Below, one piece after another: positions 23,501 to 34,609 of a stretch of 64,000 nucleotides of DNA (within the stretch, counting starts at the first letter, position 1; every line of letters starts with the position of its first letter). This stretch comes from Thelonectria olida (Eukaryota; Ascomycota; Sordariomycetes; Hypocreales; Nectriaceae), in NCBI GenBank assembly GCA_020736575.1, contig JAGPYM010000004.1, positions 2,914,001-2,978,000 of the forward strand, given 5' to 3'. Position numbers and translations under genes: made by a program. Below the pieces are notes generated by a model. That model had not been told where the DNA came from. It was given only the letters and a program-made list of their open reading frames with translations, and did not search any database.

Positions 23501-23699
23501 TTTGCTTTCTCAAACGGACACGCGTCCGCATTTCTTGTATTCAAACGCCATCCTCATTTCACTCTTTCACCTTTATTACCCCCACAACTATCACCTCCGC
23601 CTCTCATCCCACCGTCGCCATCCTCTCCCAGGACCAGTTCCCATCGTGCCTCCAGAGGTCCGTAGACTTTGGGCCCAGCTCTGGCTTCGGCATCGGCTT

Positions 23700-23890
23700 A
23701 TTAGCATATAATACCCTAGGTATATATTACTCTACTTATTTCGAGCGATATATATCTCGTGGCTAGCCCAAATCTTAACCGCTTTCCTATCCCCTTACCG
23801 GTATACAACACCCCAGGTATGTATTGCCATCCTTGCATCTGGAGAAACATGTCACTAACCTATGGCTAGCCCAAGTCTCAACCGCTTAGC
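23700..23890 (+). repeat. diverged tandem duplication of about 100 bp with intron-like content
   Basis: Two imperfect copies follow each other: an AGGTATRTATT element at 23,718 and 23,815 and a GGCTAGCCCAARTCTYAACC element at 23,761 and 23,864. Each copy reads like the end of an exon (CCYAG), a GTAT donor, and a GGCTAG acceptor; the second also has a CACTAAC branch site. This looks like a duplicated exon-intron unit in a decayed gene. Confidence 0.55.
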
Positions 23891-24850
23891 CCAGAATGGC
23901 AACCGTTCGTTCTATGGCTTGCTGTCGTGGCTGTGGGTGCAGGGGCAGAAGCTGTACGGACTATCGCAAAAGCCTAGCAGAAGTGCGATAATGCGTTACG
24001 AAAGCTCAACTCGGAACTGGAGGGCATTAGTCACTGAAGAAAGAAGAGTTAACGGGTCTATAAGAAACGCAAGAAGCTATCCTAAGATTTCAGAGACGAG
24101 ATCCAGAGAGCGAACTAATCATGGCCTATCGGATAAGGCAGTCAGGCAACGCCATTTAAGTTTCTGCATGGAGTTGGCTGTATCGATTAGAGCCTACTGT
24201 TCACGTCGAGCTCAAAGCCAAGCCGTATCCCCAGCCCGATTATAAAATAACGCCAAGCAGACTAACCAAGGTTTCGGCAACACATTGGTCATTGCTGGTC
24301 ACTCAGCCCAGAAGATCGAAGGGGAGGGACGCTTGCAGCAACTATCCGACGCAGAGGTCCCCAAGAACCCGACCGAAGTTCAAACCATTGACGACTCGCC
24401 AAGTCATGAAGCCGACCTTGTTGTTGTTGACCTTTTCCGAACGAAAGCGCCTGGTTTCTCAACAATGCAAACAGACTCGCAGTTCTATGAACTAGGGCTA
24501 GAGTCGCATGGGAACAAGCAGTGTCTGCCAAAGAAGAGCGATTGTCACCTTGGCAAGATGGTCTTGGCTATTGAGAAAATGGAGTCTTACTATCAAAAAG
24601 GATACTAACTGGGATGTTTTCTGCAACAAGTGCCTCATGCCTGGGCATATTGTGAAAGATTGCAAGGCCCAGCTTAGATGCTCTATGTGTCGAGTCAAAA
24701 GACGAAAGTCCCTTGCTCTTCGGCAAGGACCCCTATATACTATGACCCCGTGTGCTCGGCCAACGGACGGTCCGGCGAGAGTCGCCCACACTCTGCGAAC
24801 CTGTCCATCTGCGCAAGTGTTTCCAACTCTGGAAGTGGCAACCTAACGAC
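23870..24850 (+). pseudogene. decayed gene with coiled-coil and CCHC zinc-knuckle text
   Basis: In changing plus-strand frames I read a Lys/Glu-rich, helix-like segment with stops (KCDNALRKLNSELEGISH, then KKRKKLS and DFRDEIQRAN) at about 23,985-24,120. At 24,606-24,660 there is a perfect zinc knuckle, CNKCLMPGHIVKDC (C-x2-C-x4-H-x4-C), followed by a second Cys pair, LRCSMCRVK. This order is seen in gag-like and LINE ORF1 proteins and in some host nucleic-acid-binding proteins. Stops and frameshifts mean no intact protein. I cannot decide between a retroelement remnant and a dead host gene. Confidence 0.45.
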
Positions 24851-25079
24851 AGGATGGATAGAAGGCCATTCAGTCCTGTCGACCCGGACTCCCACAACCG
24901 CAACAAGGCTCGCAAAACCGACAGGGAGCGAGTGATGCAGAGGCCTACTAAGAAACTGTCGCCGCACCCGATGCTTGAACTACAGGGAACCCTCTAACAT
25001 CTCATGAACAATCACGACATGCAGCAATTGGTTGGGGTTGTAACCGCCGCCACGCTCGACATCGAACGGGCTCTTGAGC

Positions 25080-25400
25080 AGTTGCGGGTTGAAGCACAGG
25101 CTGAAGACGACGACCAGGCTAAAGGCGACGATTAGGCTGAAGGTTCACAAGGTGGCGACTGGGGAGACTCGCAGGCTCAAGGCGCACAGGCTGAAGGCTC
25201 TCAGACTGAAGTCGCCGACAGTGAACCGCCGACAGTGAACCGCAGATGCTGATCCCGCCAACGCCGATCCCGCCAACGCTGAAGATGTCAACGCTGAACC
25301 CGATAACGCTGGACCAGCCCAGCCCAGAAGACGCACCCTGGGCTGAAGGCTCTAAGACTGAAGTTACTAAAGCAAAAGACTCTGAGGCTGAAACCCCTTG
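25080..25400 (+). repeat. imperfect short repeats rich in GCTGAAG / CCGCCAACGCTGA
   Basis: A run of degenerate units such as AGGCTGAAGGCTCTCAGACTGAAG and GATCCCGCCAACGC recurs several times. In one plus frame it would read as Ala-Glu-Gly-Ser-Gln-type repeats, but stops break it. It may be the relic of a low-complexity coding repeat linked to the zinc-knuckle remnant just upstream. Confidence 0.4.
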
Positions 25401-26724
25401 AGGCGAGGCCAAGAACCGATGGTTCCTCGCTAGGAATGGAGGCTTGTCTAACATTTTCCTATATCCGGATTACCAAACAGAAATAAGCACGATGGAAATA
25501 CCACGGGCGACAATAATCTAGGGCAAACCGCGACAAAGACACCATTATTGTCGAAGTTGGTTGACGGTCGTCCCGTCTATTCTCGTCGGTTATTGAGAAG
25601 ACGCTAGATGTTTTGTCACTTTGTTTCAGTGTTACCCTGGGATTGAATGGAAGCACATGGCCAACAAGGATGACTGAACCTGACTCAGGTGCTTGACATG
25701 CGCTCGCTTGGCGGAAGCGGTCGGATTGCCAATCCATTGCCAATAGATCTTGTGTAAAAAGGTAGTCGAAGAGGCAAGTTCTTTAAAGACCAATTAGTTA
25801 ATATCTAAATTAATGAAGCAAATTCGGTCCTGACCAACTGAGATGGAGGACAGTGCCACTTGACACCGTTGATGTGGGCACAGCTACTGGGGATCATCAC
25901 GAGCATCCAAGTCGCGGAGCCCATCGAATTCTGTCTTGCAAACGCCTGGGGTTGGCCTGTGGTGGGAGATGGGTCAGCCTGGCATGGTCTGGAACGACAG
26001 GGCATGATCTGCAGGACGAAGTCGAGGGCTGGGACGACAACTGCAAGATGGTGATTTGAAGACAAGGGCCGAGACAGGGTTGCCGCTGAGGCAGATTAGG
26101 CAGAGCCGTATGCGCCGGTATGTCTAGGCTCCAGACCTAACCGCACAATTCTTGCCTCTCCAAAGACCCAACTTGGGTCGGGTTTCAGGCTATCAGCCCA
26201 TGAAGTAGAAGTGCAAATACTGCTCGTCCTCTGGCTAATAAGCGCTTAGTCGCCAGGCCTGGCATGTGTTGGTCGGGCAGTCACAGGGTTTACCCCCGCC
26301 GTCGTCAACTTGTCGAGACCTTCCACTGAAACCTGCTGCCCAGAACCAACAATGTCCCTTCTGGTACCGCAGCAAAGACCAGGCTGCGATGCAACTTCAC
26401 GCGCCTATTCCTCCCCTTGACTGGCCAGGGTCCTGCAACTAGCGCAACGTGGCGTTGATACTCAGGGCCGCCCTCCCCGTGACCGTCGGGCGTGAGGGAG
26501 GCTTGAAAGTGCACACGGTGGCGTGCTGAAAGGGAAGTTTGTAGCGTTTGTGAATGAGACAAAGATGAGGGGTTGGTTTGTTGGTCCGCTGCGGCGCGCG
26601 CGAGAGTACTTAAGGACGACCAACACTCGCTCGTTCGCAGACCATTTTGCATAACTCGCCATTTCCCTTTGCGCCAGACAGCCTCTTACTCTCGAGAAAT
26701 TCAGTTATCAATCGCGATTTTGTC
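25401..26724. other. intergenic, no gene seen
   Basis: About 1.3 kb of sequence upstream of the small orphan gene. ORFs of 86-115 codons on the minus strand overlap plus-strand ones and have no recognisable content. Confidence 0.4.
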
Positions 26725-27214
26725 ATGTCTTCTTCCCACGTAAGCCCGCAACCCTAGGGTGGTAGATATGTTTTGACCTCTAACAGAAGAAAAAGAGATA
26801 CAACGACTCCCAATCTTCCAACCAATTCCGAGTCATCGGCGGAGAGGTGATCCCGTAAGCTCACCCATCAGCCATGTGCTACTCGGTGACTTTCTAACAA
26901 CCTTGTTCAGCATGGGCAGCAGGTCTTCTTCAGCCTCTAGTCAAACTCAAGATGGACGGAGGAGCGGTCGACGACGATACATCATGACACGAGGAGACGA
27001 ATGCAATGCCAACGTCTCGGCCAAAGGCACCATCCACGAGGGCCCCGAAACTACCATCACGGGACGCGCAGCCTTGGAAAACGACATCGAGATTGGGAGA
27101 TCCAACTTTTCGGGTGACAAGGTGTCAGAGGAGGGTTCGGTGCGTCAAGGGACCAAGACCATGATTGGTGATGCCTTCGATTGGCTACCTCCCGACTTGG
27201 AGCGTGCAAGATAG
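26725..27214 (+). CDS. small hypothetical protein, three exons
   Basis: I do not recognise this gene. Exons 26725-26739, 26787-26854 and 26911-27214 join in frame to 128 residues. Introns of 47 and 56 bp have textbook ends (GTAAGC...CTAACAG and GTAAGC...TTCAG, the latter with a TTCTAAC branch site), which is the main reason for calling it. The protein starts MSSSHKKKRYNDSQSSNQFR, is basic and Ser/Arg-rich in the first half (SRSSSASSQTQDGRRSGRRR), then contains a Gly/Glu-rich acidic half and ends with DAFDWLPPDLERAR. There is no signal peptide or membrane segment. It could be nuclear or nucleic-acid binding, but that is a guess from composition only. Confidence 0.6.
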
Positions 27215-30200
27215 ATGTTTTGTACCACCGATATCATTTGTTTTGGAAGATTGATTCATGATTTAGCAATACCAGTTGATTTGTCACTTGCTGTAATGGG
27301 AGACTTGAAGCTTACTAGAGCCGCCGTTGCCTCCTCGTTTGCCCAAAGAGGTGCCTTGTCCCGAGATTGAGCATGACTGTCACTGATTGGCACCCTTTTG
27401 GAGTCAACAAAATGCTACACGGAGCTATATCTCGCATGCTAGGTCTGATGGAACTGCGAGATGACGTGTTGACGGGGTCCTGGAATTCGGTGATAATGCC
27501 TGTCTTAGCCCGGCGGTTGCGGGAACAAGCCGTCGTTGGTTCGACTGTGTCTCACTGCATTCGCTTGTTGCAGTAGCGCGTTGGGGACCTGCACGGTTCG
27601 TCGAAATGGGTAAGGCGGCGGCGGCAACCCAGCCTGCTTGTCATGAGCTGAGACTTTGATGATGGAATGTCGACGGCATTGAGCTTGATCAGTTAGTTAG
27701 AACTTGGACCAAGGCTTCACCGAGGTGGGAGACATTAGAGGGCTGCTGATGCGATGAGCTGGTTGCTCAAAAGGCCGATGAAGGTAAGACGGATATCTCT
27801 ATGTCGATCGAAAGGGTCGCGGCACCTAGAATCTCGCCGAGCCTTGGAGGCGACGATAGTCCAAGGACACTAAACTAAGCATCGATCTCCCCACTGATCG
27901 CCCGTTACCCGTTCAGCCTGGGCCAGGTCTGGACATCAATAGTTCTGGGCGTATTTAGCAACACTGACCAGCTCAACCGCAGCATAGGGGAAGACGCTAC
28001 CATGGCTGCTTCGGAAAGGAGCAGCTATCGGCAGGCAATCTTTATGCCCAGTACATAGATAAGAATGCAACTTTGTGGAGTTCTCTGGCCAGGTGACGAG
28101 ATGTGAATATGCAAGCTGCAGGCTGAGGGCTAACTCAGAGGTACTTTCGAGGAGATGTCTGATGGATATGAAGCATTGTACTTTGTATCAATAGTGATAA
28201 AAATTACAGGTCATAACAGTATTCTCCTTCTCCCAACTCACGAATAGGGGGCGCCACATGCGTCCTGTTCAAACATGGACATCTAGACCGCCTGCATCCA
28301 GGTCTTGGTAGCCTGCCAAGCCGGAGCGACCGTCATTGTTTTCCGAACAAGTCAACTCGTAATCAGCTTTCCCAGCTTCGGGACTGGACTAGACCTTCCA
28401 TCGAGCACGCCATCGCCGCTCGGTCGGTGTGTGGCCCGATTGGACAATAGTTCTGTGTGTTGATCGAAGCTGGCCAGGCGCATAGGCTTGGGCCCAGTTG
28501 TGTCAAACCAAACCTAGCAAAGGCGCGATACTGTCGACTTGAAAGAAGAAGAAAGGAATCACTTACAGTCTATTACTTCCTCCAGCCATTTTGCGAATTC
28601 GCAATGGACATAGACGAAGACTTTGACACGGCTCCTCGATTGACCACAGGGGCAGTCAACAGGCACGACTGGGTGAGATTCATCGGCATTCTCCAACAAC
28701 GTTACAGGGACGATGATAAGGTCGAAACCACCCGACTATCTATTGCTCAAAATAGGCGGACATCCAACGCTCCTTTTTGAAGGCTGCTGGAAGGGTTTGT
28801 TAGATTGTAAACTGCCTAGAGATCTGGTAGTAAATAAGATGGACGCAAATACATAAGTAACTCTCAATAGCCGGGAAGCCCCATGTCTGTCGCGACTCAA
28901 TCCATGGATTCATGGTCAAATGAACACACCATGAAGCCTGAATCGCGAAACTCCAGCGTCTCTAAAGGATGCGATCCATGGGTTGGGTCGCGATTACTAC
29001 AACGCTGACGCATGCATGACGTTGTTGACTCAGAGTAGAACTTGATCTGATTAAATTTAATGAGAACGGCGCCTTTGGGATATTGTAACTTCCGGCCATC
29101 ACTATTCGTAATCACTCTGTTATTTCGTGAGCAGTGGCGTCGCGCCGTTTCCATTGAATTCACCCAGATTCGACCGCCATTCACAATATCGTACAAATTG
29201 CAAAAGGAGAAACGTTCCAGACTTGTGATTACTGTATCATAACAAAATATTTGACAACCAATGCCGTTAATAACTTGGCTGTAGTGGGACTAGAATTCTC
29301 GTTGAGAATGTCCGGAAGGAGGGTGGGAGGCGACGATCGTGAGTAACTTTTCCCCAGGTTCTGAAATGTGTCTGACTAATCCCTCATCTTTAGCCTTGCT
29401 CTTGAAAGGAGGTCAGTAGGGTTCTAAATGACGAATTCGGATGTCCCGATCCAGAGAGACTTACCAGGAGTGGCTGGTCGGAAAGCCTTGGGGGAGACAG
29501 TGGGCGTCAGCTCTAGGGAAGTGGGATCGTCAGTGGAAGGGTTAATGCCATTATATACGGTCTTTAGCTGTGATTGAATGATCCAACTAGCCCCTTGAAA
29601 AAATGTCGCTCCTTTCTCGAAATGTTGAATGAAGAGCGCCTGCACACGGATGAGTTTGACGGTTGGCTATGGACACAGAATCAGGGAAGCTACGTTGAAT
29701 CTGTACGATACCTACAGGCAGCATAGGGAGCATAGTACAATGTCATGCAATTCCATCTTGATGCCATCGTTATGTGTCCGTCACGGTCATGGCTACCTCT
29801 ATAGTGGACAATTCTTTAGGTATCTGCTTGATCACTCGCAACAACATCCATCCCACAATGGGCGCCTAGTTTGGATGCCTGCAGCATTCATTTCACACCT
29901 TCCGACAAAGTCTCCTTTAATCATCAGTTTCTAAATAAAGCACGAGCCTCATGTGCCTGGCGATCGGAATTCCAAGATGTCGGGTATCCCGCTTTCGGAT
30001 ATACAGAACAGCAAGGATTATCCCGCCTGAATCGGGGTCCCTTATTACATTATCCACTACGCTCGTGGACCTTATCACGGTCCCCTCGTTGCTCACCGAG
30101 TCGAAATGCCCTGATTTCTCATTGACGTGGGCAGTTCTAGGGTTGGTCTTGACGACCATTGAACCACTGTCCACTTGACCCCCGATAACAACTCATGACG

Positions 30201-30220
30201 TGACAGCTCGGCCCGAGCAG
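27215..30220. other. 3-kb gene-poor region, no gene seen
   Basis: Only short unsupported ORFs (60-107 codons). I saw no transposase or retroelement text that I could name, and no RNA gene. Confidence 0.4.
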
Positions 30221-30280
30221 GAATGGCTCAATGGTAGAAAGAGCGCGCTTTGGGTTGCCTAAAGAGGTAGAAGCGCGCTC
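30221..30280. repeat. 9-bp perfect inverted repeat with a tRNA A-box-like flank
   Basis: GAGCGCGCT at 30,241-30,249 pairs perfectly with AGCGCGCTC at 30,272-30,280 around a 22-base loop that contains GCTTTGGGTTGC-like text, similar to the anticodon arm of tRNA-Pro(TGG). TGGCTCAATGGTAGA just upstream resembles a tRNA A box. No B box or acceptor stem is evident, so this is not called a tRNA gene. It may be a tRNA-derived fragment, or a hairpin in the distal promoter of the decarboxylase. Confidence 0.4.
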
Positions 30281-30554
30281 ATAGTGGATAGGTTGCTGGG
30301 CATTGGTTGTGAGAGCCTGCTCTTTGACTGCTGATGTTGGTCTTTAACACGGAGAGAAACGTTAGATACTTATCGAGCGAGGGCTATGTAGGTGATGTGA
30401 GAACCTGCCGTCGCGAACAGCAGCCGCATTGAGTTAAGCTCACGTGGCGTGATGAGGATTTTGACGGTGAGCGACATTTGTCCGGCCCGGAGGCGTGAGC
30501 CCGGTTCCACGCCGGAGGTATCCACAAGTTCCGTGATTTAACGCCGGAGGCCAG

Positions 30555-30562
30555 TATTTATA
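30555..30562 (+). promoter_or_regulatory. TATA-like element upstream of the phenolic acid decarboxylase gene
   Basis: TATTTATA, about 71 bp before the ATG at 30,633, followed by a short pyrimidine-rich leader. Confidence 0.4.
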
Positions 30563-30632
30563 CATCTTGTCAACCTCTGCTGTGTAGCCATCAGTCTTGT
30601 ACGCGCGCAAGAACACCCCTTACAGCTCAAAC

Positions 30633-31218
30633 ATGGCACTCCCTCGTTATCAAAACAACACGCCCCTCGATCCTTCATTCGAGGAGGACATGCGAGACAC
30701 CCACCTAATCTACGATTACGATGCTCGAGACGAAGAGGGAAACCCGGAGAAGTGGCGCTATGAGCTGTGGTTCTTTTCAGATAAGTATGGAGAATCTCGG
30801 CCAGGTCGAATCAATACATAACACTAACTCGAGTCCCAGCCGCTGTATTTATGCCATACACGGGGGTCCCATGGCTGGGAGGATTAATTACCAAACCGCG
30901 GCATACCAGTGCGTCCGACCGGGCGAAGTATGGCAAATCAGCTGGCTTGAAGAAACGGGAACAGTCGTGTCTCTCGTGTACGATATTGTCAAGGGCACAA
31001 TAAGTGGACTCTTGAGCTTTTCCAAGGGCCACTGGGAACATGCGGAAGAGGCCCATGGTGACAAGAGGAACCCCAAAGACTTTGATCGATGGAGAGGTCT
31101 GGCCTCGCTGGGGACGCAAAAGGAGCGGTTTATGCTAGTGGAACAGGCTCACATTTTGGAAAATTTCAAGGGCAAGGGAGATTTGGTTCCCATTGAGCCC
31201 GATGCTGTGACGCTTTAG
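30633..31218 (+). CDS. phenolic acid decarboxylase, two exons
   Basis: Cofactor-free enzyme that decarboxylates hydroxycinnamic acids such as ferulic and p-coumaric acid to vinylphenols, a detoxification of plant cell-wall phenolics. Exons 30633-30784 and 30840-31218 give 176 residues, the normal family size. DTHLIYDYDARDEEG matches the family start. After the splice come RCIYAIHGGPMAGRINY (with the active-site Tyr/Arg loop), VWQISWLEETGTVVSLVYD (containing the catalytic Glu in the W-x-E-x-T-G motif), GLLSFSKGHWEH and a long C-terminal helix. The 55-bp intron (GTATGG...CCCAG, CTAAC branch) splits an Asn codon and joins WFFSDN to RCIYAIHGG. The protein has no signal peptide, so it acts in the cytosol. 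It stands alone in gene-poor DNA. Confidence 0.9.
30785..30839 (+). other. phenolic acid decarboxylase intron
   Basis: GTATGG...CCCAG, 55 bp, phase 2, with a CACTAAC branch site. Reading through gives a stop soon after the donor; splicing restores the conserved beta-barrel strand. Confidence 0.85.
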
Positions 31219-32955
31219 AAACCTTTGACGACCCGGGCAAGCGGGTCCCAGAATACACGAGACACTTTCTGAGATTCAGTATGGGAAATCTGCCGCGGCG
31301 TGATCGTCTTGGGAATGCACGCCGCCGCGCGACAGTCTCCAGACTTCCGGTCCTCACGATTGGCAAACCCAAACTTGGCAACGGGTGGGTGTGTGGAGGC
31401 TTAAGAGGCGGATGAGGGAGATGAAGACCTGGCTTGCTGGCGTAGTGCATAGATGCCAGTGACATTTCTGAAGGATATGGCGGAGATAAGCGCGAAGAGG
31501 CGTCAATGAGAGGGCAAGCGATATCCCATTGCGCAGCATCAGCAGCGTGGTAGTAATTCTTGGTCGAGCTGTTTAGGTTGCCTTGATCGCCTGAGCCGCC
31601 TGAGCCGTGAAGTTTGGGGTTCACGGTTCACCGCGCGCCGCCGGAGGGGAGGTGGAAAATGTAAGAACCATAAAAGAGACGGTAGAAGTAACCGAGGCAG
31701 TCTTCGGGATAACAACGCGCGATTCAACTCCATACATACGACCGCATGAATGGCTGACTCTCAAATACCGTCTACAAGCTCTTGTACCCAGAACTGAACA
31801 TGGCCAGAAATTTCCAAGGGAGGGAAACATTCCACCGTCTTATGCTCGATTTTGGCGCGTCAAGCCCCCGTGGGTGGGTGGATGTATTGTGAAATCTGGC
31901 GATGACCTCACCTGGCTGCGGATCCTGGCCGGCTGATGACCTCAATCCACTCCCACGACCAGAATTGAAATGCACGTAACTACCTGTGCGTGATTCCGAA
32001 CTTGTTGGACAACTGCACCCGTTTATACCCGAATCGGTAAATCTCGGGACGGCCATAGCAGTCGACATAGGCTCTACGTACCGCCTCTCTGAAGGCTTAG
32101 GCCATGTTATCGTGCTTGGTGGGCAAAGGCTGGCCTTTATTGATCGCATGAGAAGTTTCCCGGATCACCTTTACCGGAACTTGCCCAATAATAGTCGGAC
32201 GTTGATGTCCTCAATCAGCTCCAGCATGAATGTCCATCTCGTAGTCAGCCTCATTATCGTCGTCTTGTAGGTCTCGCCTGTCGGTTGCGTGAAAGGACCG
32301 CGTCAAGTAGAGCCGGACATCGTTTGTGGAGGTCATCCATTTGCTCGGGAAGCTCTCGTCGTTGCGCTTCAGCCATGAACAGAAGGTGGATGTGTTCTGG
32401 GCGCAAACATGAGCGAAGCAACGCGGGCACAATAACTGACCATCGGGCATGGGGTGCCAACAAATAGCTCTTCAGATGATGGATCGGCGACTGTAATCGC
32501 TCCCAACTGGTGGGAAAGGCCACGTTCGAAGTTCCCTGTTGTATTCCTTGGTTACCTGTGCTAAAAAGATTCTATCGTTGGTGCATCAACTGGGACAAAT
32601 CGTTCAACTCTGAATGCGCCGGATCTGGGGGACGCGATAAGATGAGATCTAAAGCAGGACACAGTCGGATTGTCCTCGGAAAGACCCTATTATGATCTAA
32701 AGGCCTTTTGCTGCGCGGCTGTCCTTAGTGTGGACATGTAATTGTGTAAGGACCTGCTGCTGGTCGGCGAGTGCGCGCCGAGCCTGCAGCTCCTTATAGG
32801 CTGGTGTGTGGTGCAGTTCTCTCACGCAGTGAGATAAGTGGTTGATCTTTTTGGCTTCGCCGGATAGGTCTATTGACGGGCGAGTCACACCACGCTAACC
32901 CTTACAAATTGCGCATCTGGATTAGCTAATAATATTGGCCGTGGTTTGTTATATC
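31219..32955. other. gene-poor region with uncertain coding traces
   Basis: Minus-strand ORFs around 31,770-32,520 include text such as LLLGKFR and RPEHIHLLFMAEAQRRELPEQ, and one plus ORF covers 31,986-32,270. No frame stays open long enough or shows a recognised domain. It may be transposon debris, given the remnants downstream. Confidence 0.35.
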
Positions 32956-33818
32956 TTTTATTTTATTTATTTTAATTTTATTTTATTTATTTTATTTATT
33001 TTAATTTTATTTTATTTATTTTATTTATTTTATTTATTTTATTTATTTTATTTATTTTATTTATTTTATTTATTTTATTTATTTTATTTATTTTATTTAT
33101 TTTATTTATTTTATTTATTTTATTTATTTTATTTATTTTATTTATTTTATTTATTTTATTTATTTTATTTATTTTATTTATTTTATTTATTTTATTTATT
33201 TTATTTATTTTATTTATTTTATTTATTTTATTTATTTTATTTATTTTATTTATTTTATTTATTTTATTTATTTTATTTATTTTATTTATTTTATTTATTT
33301 TATTTATTTTATTTATTTTATTTATTTTATTTATTTTATTTATTTTATTTATTTTATTTATTTTATTTATTTTATTTATTTTATTTATTTATTTATTTTA
33401 TTTATTTTATTTATTTTATTTATTTTATTTATTTTATTTATTTTATTTATTTTATTTATTTTATTTATTTTATTTATTTTATTTATTTTATTTATTTTAT
33501 TTATTTTATTTATTTATTTATTTTATTTATTTTTTTTATTTATTTTATTTATTTTATTTATTTTATTTATTTTATTTATTTTATTTATTTTATTTATTTT
33601 ATTTATTTTATTTATTTTATTTATTTTATTTATTTTATTTATTTTATTTATTTTATTTATTTTATTTATTTTATTTATTTTATTTTATTTATTTTATTTA
33701 TTTTATTTATTTTATTTATTTTATTTATTTTATTTATTTTATTTATTTTATTTATTTTATTTATTTTATTTATTTTATTTATTTTATTTATTTTATTTAT
33801 TTATTTATTTATTTTATT
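32956..33818. repeat. 863-bp minisatellite of a 9-bp T/A-only unit (TTTTATTTA)
   Basis: The plus strand contains only T and A for 863 bases. The core unit is TTTTATTTA repeated head to tail about 90 times, with rare single-unit losses or gains (extra TTTA or TTTT) that shift phase near 33,395, 33,515-33,536, 33,684 and 33,800. Because 9 is a multiple of three, it creates a long open frame of Phe-Tyr-Leu, Phe-Ile-Tyr or Phe-Ile-Leu repeats that is not a gene. It is an extreme, strand-asymmetric AT tract that could unwind easily or be a replication or recombination hotspot. Confidence 0.97.
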
Positions 33819-34043
33819 CCTAATAATAGAAAAGAGTGTAAAAAGCCACCAGCCGCAGGCGAAAGTCATCTTCCTATGCTAGCACTAACAGATAGCTTTA
33901 TCCCGATTGCCAACTGGTGCAGGAACAGCACCACAGGTTCAGCAACCATGACAAGCCCATCATCGTGGCGAACTCGAAGTCCAATGACATGTGAGGGACA
34001 AGACAACGGCCTAAACGAAGCGATTCCGAGTCCCAGAATCTGA

Positions 34044-34604
34044 GAATGTCGCAGGCTAAACGACGAAGACGTTCAATGGTTTATGCAGAAACTCGTCCTC
34101 CTACGGGCCACGAGCGCAAACTTCGTGGACTCTCTCCTCGCCCGAACCAAACTGGCGGCCTCTAAAGAAGCACGACTGTAGGATGCCTTAACTATTATTA
34201 TACTGCTGCACTTGAGGGAAAGGGAGCATTGGGCGCTTCTTACTTTGGACGTCCAGTCAAAGTCACTGGCTTTATTCGACTCTTTACCCGGGGATAATGC
34301 TGTTGAGATTGAAGCACTTGTTAGAGATGTTTGCAGATAGTCGCTCCGTGCCTTTCAGATTGACGGCTCAATCCTCAAGTCGCAGCAATGTCCACGCCAG
34401 AGCAATGGCAAGGATTGCGGAGTTGGGTTATTAGTTAACACCATCTATGTCCTCACAGGGAGGGCGCTTCTGCCCACCTCCTACTGCAATTACGAACTCT
34501 GGCGTAGAGTTATTTTCGCCATGATACTCTCTGAAGCTGACTTTTCGTCTTGGCAGCCATCCCAGTACACCCATGCAGAACATATTTCCGCAAGGAAAAC
34601 ATAA
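34044..34604 (+). pseudogene. broken Ulp1/C48 (SUMO-protease-like) peptidase gene
   Basis: One plus-strand frame reads, with two in-frame TAG stops, as the C-terminal peptidase domain of the Ulp1 family, which cleaves SUMO or acts within transposons. RLNDEDVQWFMQKLVLLRA and VDSLLARTKL match the domain start. EHWALLTLDV carries the catalytic His, LALFDSLPGD the Asp, and QQCPRQSNGKDCGVGLL the Gln and Cys of the active site. A TGA sits just upstream of the readable part, and the 5' portion is not recognised. Stops in CAG-to-TAG or CGA-to-TGA contexts would fit C-to-T decay such as RIP, but that is inference. It ends against the convergent Harbinger remnant. Confidence 0.7.
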
Positions 34605-34609
34605 AGCAA

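Noticed and set aside
31772..32523. Minus-strand ORFs near the decarboxylase as a possible gene
   Set aside because: Frames change without acceptable splice sites and no family is recognisable; left as an uncertain trace.
32935..33882. 315-codon ORF of Phe-Tyr-Leu/Phe-Ile-Tyr repeats
   Set aside because: It is the translation of the T/A minisatellite; a 9-bp unit is open in most frames by arithmetic, and the flanks have no gene signals.
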